DNA of 8,863 bases from assembly GCA_937925775.1 (NCBI GenBank), contig CALAMM010000026.1, forward strand, positions 1-8,863. Reading direction: 5' to 3'. Origin of the DNA: an uncultured Fimbriimonadales bacterium (lineage in GTDB: Bacteria > Armatimonadota > Fimbriimonadia > Fimbriimonadales > GBS-DC). Made by a program: the position numbers and the translations under genes. The notes beneath the pieces were generated by a model. The model worked only from the letters and a program-made list of their open reading frames with translations. It made no database searches and was not told the origin of the DNA. Below, in pieces: positions 6,071-8,863 of the stretch (within the stretch, counting starts at the first letter, position 1; each line of letters begins with the position of its first letter).

Positions 6071-6513
6071 ACGCATAAGGATACCCACTGCGCTGTGTCC
6101 GTCGTAATCCCACTCGTAAGAGAGGGGCACCAAATCGCGCTGCCCGCCCTCAATAACCCTGCCCGACGGCGTCCGACGCGCGCATGTGGTTCCACGCGGC
6201 GCCGCCAGCGCGTGTTCCCCCCTCAGGCGAAGGGGAGAAATAACTCTGACGCTTGTCTTAAGCATTAGTGCGCGCGGGATACCCTAACCGCTGCTGGTTC
6301 AGATGGGTGTTTGATGTGCAGGGATGTGAGGGCGCGCCTGTTTGTGGCATATCAGCACCAAGTCCATGTATAACGCCCGTTTCTGCCGAAGTAAGGAAGT
6401 TGATTTCGCGAGCGGGTTGTAGTACCCTGTGTGGCTATGTACGTAAACAGAGTGTGCCACTTCAAAGTGAACCACATTGTGCCCAGAATCGTCTGTAGAG
6501 GTCAGGAAACGCG
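6071..6513. other. Divergent intergenic region between dsbD and the DUF1800 gene
   Basis: These 443 bases hold no convincing gene. The left part (6071-6265) is open in the dsbD frame but codes for an unlikely, export-incompatible extension. It includes a small hairpin, CCCCTT/GAGGGG on the minus strand around 6219-6235. The right part has the short inverted repeat CACTT-CA-AAGTG at 6458-6469, upstream of the DUF1800 gene, and an extended-type TGTATAAC at 6367-6374. I cannot assign a convincing promoter for the DUF1800 gene. Confidence 0.5.
6078..6086 (-). promoter_or_regulatory. Possible -10 element of dsbD
   Basis: GGG followed by TATCCT (6083-6078, minus strand) lies seven bases before ATG 6070, which would place the transcription start at or next to that ATG and make the mRNA leaderless. 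The -35 is weak. A second, similar GGGTATCCC stands 16 bases before the upstream ATG at 6265, so the true promoter and start are not certain. Confidence 0.35.
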
Positions 6514-7893
6514 ATGCAGTCAAGCCTGAGAGAACGATTGGCGCATTTGTGCCGACGCACGGGGTTCAGCGCGCGCGCGAGCGAGGTGGAACCGCTCATC
6601 CCGCTGGGCATCGAGGGCGCGGTCGATAAACTGCTGGAGAACCCCTATGACCACGAGATTGACGACGCGGCGGTGCTACGCATCCTGCAGGGGGAGATGA
6701 ACAACCTTCAGCCCCAAGCCGTGAGCGCGTGGTGGCTCTATCGGATGCTCGTTTCCCGCCAGCCACTCCAAGAACGCATGGCGCTCTTCTGGCATAATCA
6801 CTTCGCCACCGCCGCCTCCAAAGTGCAGGCAGGCAGGCTGATGCTCATACAGATTCAGCTGTTCCAGCGGCTGGGATTGGACAACTTCAAGACGCTGGTG
6901 CTGGAGGTTGCGAAAGACCCTGCGATGCTGGTCTGGCTGGACGGCGTGCGGAATGTGAAGGGCAAGCTGAACGAGAACTTCGCCCGCGAGCTGTTCGAGC
7001 TGTTCACGATGGGCATCGGCAACTACACGGAGCGCGACATTCAGGAAGCCGCGCGGGCGTTTACAGGCTGGTCGTTCAGCCGTGTCACGGCGAGCTTCGT
7101 GTTCAATCGAAATCAGCACGACGACGGGGAGAAAGAAGTGTTCGGCAAGCGCGGTCGTTTCGGCGGGGAAGCGATTATCGAGATGGCGGTGGAGCATCCT
7201 GCGACGGCGCCGCGCCTCGCTCGCAAGTTTTATCAACACTTTATCAACGATGTAGAGCCGCCCGACGAGCACACGGTTCAGGAATTAGCGCAAGTGTTTC
7301 GCGAGTCGGGCTACAGTATTCGCGCGTTGATGCGTCGCCTGCTGCTGACACCCGCTTTCTGGAGCCATCTCAACTGGCGCAAGCGCGTGAAAAGCCCTGT
7401 GGAGTTCGTTGTGGGCACGCTCCGGCAGTTAGGCGTCGGCGAGCGGTTGCGGATGGTGAACCTCAGCGACGGCGCAGGGCAACGCCTGCTGGCAGCGTAC
7501 TTGCGCTTGGCAACCCAGTGGACACGCCGAATCGGGCAATCCCTGCTCTATCCGCCCGATGTGGCAGGCTGGGAGTGGGGCAAGGCGTGGATCACTTCGA
7601 CCACGATGCTGGAACGAATGCGCTTCGCCGAGTTCCTGCTGCCTGACCGTCGCGGAATGGGGTTCGCCACACTGAACGAGCTGGTCGGTGCGCCCGCCCC
7701 GCGCACATTGGAAGAGTTCATCCAACGCTTGGAGAACATCCTGGATGTGGTGCTGCAGCCGCACACGCGCCAGAGCCTGATGGAGTACTTAGAGAAGCGC
7801 GGCGGCGTGAACGCCCTACGCCAGCACGACAGGCAGACCGTGCAAGGCGCACTGCAAATCCTGTTCAGCTCAGCCGAGTACCAGATGTTGTAG
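6514..7893 (+). CDS. DUF1800 family protein
   Basis: The 459-residue protein is full length for the DUF1800 family, which is abundant in Planctomycetota, Armatimonadota and related phyla and has no settled function. Hallmarks in order: FWHNHFAT (92-99), NENFARELFELFTMGIGNYTE (153-173), EAARAFTGWSF (178-188), FNRNQHDDGEKEVFG (197-211), LARKFYQHF (235-243), KSPVEFVVGTLR (293-304), LYPPDVAGWEWGKAWI (345-360) and a normal family end LFSSAEYQML. No signal peptide is visible although many relatives are exported. ATG 6514 has a weak CAGGA six bases upstream and the conserved N-terminus (LRERLAHLCRRTGF) follows at once. DUF1800 genes are commonly followed by a DUF1501 gene; here the next gene is instead a truncated ppx/gppA 15 bp downstream in the same frame. 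Confidence 0.9.
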   Translation: MQSSLRERLAHLCRRTGFSARASEVEPLIPLGIEGAVDKLLENPYDHEIDDAAVLRILQGEMNNLQPQAVSAWWLYRMLVSRQPLQERMALFWHNHFATAASKVQAGRLMLIQIQLFQRLGLDNFKTLVLEVAKDPAMLVWLDGVRNVKGKLNENFARELFELFTMGIGNYTERDIQEAARAFTGWSFSRVTASFVFNRNQHDDGEKEVFGKRGRFGGEAIIEMAVEHPATAPRLARKFYQHFINDVEPPDEHTVQELAQVFRESGYSIRALMRRLLLTPAFWSHLNWRKRVKSPVEFVVGTLRQLGVGERLRMVNLSDGAGQRLLAAYLRLATQWTRRIGQSLLYPPDVAGWEWGKAWITSTTMLERMRFAEFLLPDRRGMGFATLNELVGAPAPRTLEEFIQRLENILDVVLQPHTRQSLMEYLEKRGGVNALRQHDRQTVQGALQILFSSAEYQML

Positions 7894-7908
7894 TCGCGGG
7901 GCGCGTCG

Positions 7909-8517
7909 ATGCGTACTGAGTTCCTCATCCTCAGTGAAGCGGACGAGGCGCGGTGGAGTTTTCTCTCTGTGGTGCAAGACCCGGAGCTGCGAGCGGTCGG
8001 GGAAATGCTTGCCGTTCTCGACATCGGCGGGGGCAGCGTGGAAGTCGCCCTCGGACGCGACGAGATAGCCCAGTGGTTCAGCTTTCCAGCGGGCGCAGGA
8101 CGCCTGCTTGAAACGACGCTGCCGTCTGACCCGCCTGACGAGCGCGAGGTTCGGAACGCCACACGCTTGCTGGATGAGATTTTCGAACCGCTGCGTGCGC
8201 TGCCACCCCCGCAGCGAGCCGTCTCAATCGGAGGTACTGGCGTGAATCTGGCGATGCTTGCGCTGGAGTCGACCGAGTTCGACCCTGCGCGAGCACACGG
8301 GGTCTGGATTCATAGGGAGACGCTGGCGGCTCTTCGGGAGCGACTCACGCGCTTGAGCGACACCGAGCGACGCGCCCTGCCTGGGATCGAACCCGACCGC
8401 GCCCCGTTGCTCCACATCGGCGCACTAATCATGGAGCGCGCCCTGCTCGCTTTGCACTGCGAGGCGATACAGGTGAGCATGCGTGGGCTTCGGTACGGTA
8501 TCTTGTGGAACTTGTGA
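7909..8517 (+). pseudogene. Ppx/GppA exopolyphosphatase-family gene, 5'-truncated
   Basis: The 202 residues match the second part of Ppx/GppA phosphatases (polyphosphate or pppGpp hydrolysis; actin/hsp70-like ATPase fold). Present are the end of subdomain I with the catalytic-type Glu (Glu13 in ILSEADEARWSFL, aligning with E. coli PPX Glu121), the phosphate-2 loop LDIGGGSVEVALG (37-49), the GGTGVNLA loop (108-115), and the normal C-terminal part PGIEPDRAPLLHIGALIM and SMRGLRYGIL. Missing are about the first 110 residues, including the DxGSNS-type phosphate-1 loop that forms the other half of the active site. There is no upstream sequence for it: the in-frame codons before ATG 7909 run straight into the DUF1800 stop at 7891-7893, and there is no Shine-Dalgarno sequence. 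The remaining frame is undamaged over 202 codons, so the loss may be recent or the fragment may be expressed by read-through from the DUF1800 gene. It is very unlikely to be an active phosphatase. Confidence 0.75.
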
Positions 8518-8540
8518 ACTCATAAATGCTCGATGCTATA

Positions 8541-8561
8541 GCGCGGGGTGTTCGCGCGTTT
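8541..8561 (+). terminator. Weak possible terminator after the ppx fragment
   Basis: GCGCG (8541-8545) can pair with CGCGC (8553-8557) around a 7-nt loop, followed by GTTT. The stem is short and the T-run poor; the strong hairpins further right could serve the same purpose. Confidence 0.25.
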
Positions 8562-8576
8562 GAGTAGGAGCCGACG

Positions 8577-8647
8577 GGGTGCGACGACATTCTTGTCGTC
8601 GCGGGTTTTCTTGGCGGTGTGGCGACGCCAAGAAAGGCGTCGCACCC
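8577..8647. repeat. Composite inverted repeat: 9-bp outer stem enclosing two hairpins
   Basis: GGGTGCGAC (8577-8585) is the exact reverse complement of GTCGCACCC (8639-8647). Inside, TTTCTTGGCG (8607-8616) pairs with CGCCAAGAAA (8626-8635). The left outer arm overlaps the hairpin at 8581-8602, so the two folds exclude each other. Confidence 0.7.
8581..8602. repeat. GCGACG-type hairpin, copy 1
   Basis: GCGACGACA, loop TTCT, TGTCGTCGC: a perfect 9-bp stem with a 4-nt loop. Confidence 0.9.
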
Positions 8648-8658
8648 GTGCTTGCGTG

Positions 8659-8680
8659 GCTTGGACATTCCTGTCCAAGC
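8659..8680. repeat. GCTTGG-type hairpin, copy 1
   Basis: GCTTGGACA, loop TTCC, TGTCCAAGC: a perfect 9-bp stem. The loop and the three inner pairs are those of the GCGACG type; the outer arm is different and fully compensated. Confidence 0.9.
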
Positions 8681-8686
8681 GTTGCT

Positions 8687-8706
8687 CGTCGGCGAGGACG
8701 CCGACG
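8687..8706. repeat. CGTCGGCG-type hairpin, copy 1
   Basis: CGTCGGCG, loop AGGA, CGCCGACG: a perfect 8-bp stem, followed by CTACG as in the second copy. Confidence 0.85.
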
Positions 8707-8717
8707 CTACGAGTGTG

Positions 8718-8739
8718 GCTTGGACATTCTTGTCCAAGC
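8718..8739. repeat. GCTTGG-type hairpin, copy 2
   Basis: GCTTGGACA, loop TTCT, TGTCCAAGC. The loop differs from copy 1 by one base (TTCT for TTCC), with the stem intact. It opens the first 87-bp tandem unit. Confidence 0.9.
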
Positions 8740-8745
8740 GCAGGT

Positions 8746-8767
8746 GCGACGACATTCTTGTCGTCGC
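8746..8767. repeat. GCGACG-type hairpin, copy 2
   Basis: Identical in all 22 bases to copy 1; joined to the preceding GCTTGG hairpin by a 6-base linker GCAGGT that also precedes copy 3. Confidence 0.9.
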
Positions 8768-8775
8768 AGCGTCTG

Positions 8776-8790
8776 TCGGCGGGACGCCGA
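8776..8790. repeat. CGTCGGCG-type hairpin, copy 2 (shortened)
   Basis: TCGGCG, loop GGA, CGCCGA: a 6-bp stem. Relative to copy 1 both outer ends have changed and the loop is one base shorter. Confidence 0.75.
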
Positions 8791-8804
8791 TACTACGCAG
8801 TGTG

Positions 8805-8825
8805 GCTTGGACATTCCTGCCAAGC
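8805..8825. repeat. GCTTGG-type hairpin, copy 3 (one base deleted)
   Basis: GCTTGGACA, loop TTCC, then TGCCAAGC, lacking one T of the right arm found in copies 1 and 2. The stem keeps six outer pairs. Confidence 0.85.
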
Positions 8826-8831
8826 GCAGGT

Positions 8832-8853
8832 GCGACGACATTCTTGTCGTCGC
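8832..8853. repeat. GCGACG-type hairpin, copy 3
   Basis: Identical in all 22 bases to copies 1 and 2; the sequence diverges from the first tandem unit immediately after it (8854 onward). Confidence 0.9.
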
Positions 8854-8863
8854 GGTATCCGTC

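Larger units (their letters stand above)
8577..8863. repeat. Field of palindromic hairpin repeats (continues past window end)
   Basis: Non-coding. At least nine inverted repeats stand almost back to back. Two families share the inner core ACA-TTCT/TTCC-TGT but have different outer arms: GCGACG/CGTCGC (three copies) and GCTTGG/CCAAGC (three copies, one with a base missing). Between them lie GC-rich hairpins of a CGTCGGCG/CGCCGACG type. Part of the field forms an 87-bp tandem unit (8714-8800, repeated from 8801). There is no transposase or other gene inside. The frames open through it are short and follow the repeats. REP/BIME-like or MITE-like intergenic repeats are the nearest known comparison. 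Confidence 0.85.

Noticed and set aside
6458..6469. Operator CACTT-CA-AAGTG upstream of the DUF1800 gene
   Set aside because: A five-base inverted repeat is expected by chance several times in a window of this size, and no promoter could be placed next to it.
8429..8755. A 108-codon minus-strand frame across the repeats
   Set aside because: Its sequence is mostly a translation of the hairpin repeats and overlaps the end of the ppx fragment; no start signal or family resemblance.
8577..8863. CRISPR array
   Set aside because: The repeats are self-palindromic, of two arm types, and separated by irregular short linkers that are themselves repeated, not by unique spacers of constant length; no cas gene is present.

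Overview
The window reads as ordinary chromosome from a GC-rich, Gram-negative (diderm) bacterium. DsbD and a secreted FAS1 protein imply a periplasm or exported space. Arg-rich, Cys-poor proteins, a DUF1800 protein and a PmoA/DUF6807-family protein fit Armatimonadota-like (possibly thermophilic) bacteria. This taxonomic guess is inference from gene content; no marker gene here proves it.

Layout. On the plus strand at the left edge lie the C-terminal part of homoserine dehydrogenase (1-411) and a PmoA/DUF6807-family gene (486-1610). From 1638 to about 6070 five genes all point left. In transcription order they are dsbD (trans-envelope thiol reductant transporter), a secreted fasciclin/FAS1 protein, rph (RNase PH), a BtuF-like corrinoid/metal-chelate-binding protein without a signal peptide, and an IsdG/HmoA-type monooxygenase with the Asn-Trp-His triad. 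On the plus strand at the right follow a DUF1800 gene (6514-7893) and a 5'-truncated Ppx/GppA gene (7909-8517). The window ends in a dense field of perfect hairpins (about 8577-8863).

Regulation that can be read. The fasciclin promoter carries a perfect CRP-type palindrome TGTGA-N6-TCACA centred about 42 bp upstream of the predicted transcription start, the position of a class II activator site. An intrinsic terminator separates fasciclin from rph. Several genes share a GGGTA-led -10 element. For rph and the monooxygenase gene it sits so close to the ATG that the mRNA would be nearly leaderless. The monooxygenase promoter also has a small palindrome in its spacer.

The most unusual part is the right end. 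At least three near-identical GCGACG-armed hairpins and three GCTTGG-armed hairpins share the same inner core (ACA-TTCY-TGT) while their outer arms differ in a fully compensated way. They are mixed with GC-rich hairpins and partly arranged as an 87-bp tandem unit. Immediately left of this field, ppx/gppA has lost about its first 110 residues exactly where it abuts the DUF1800 gene, so a rearrangement probably happened here. I see no defence system, CRISPR array, transposase, tRNA or rRNA.
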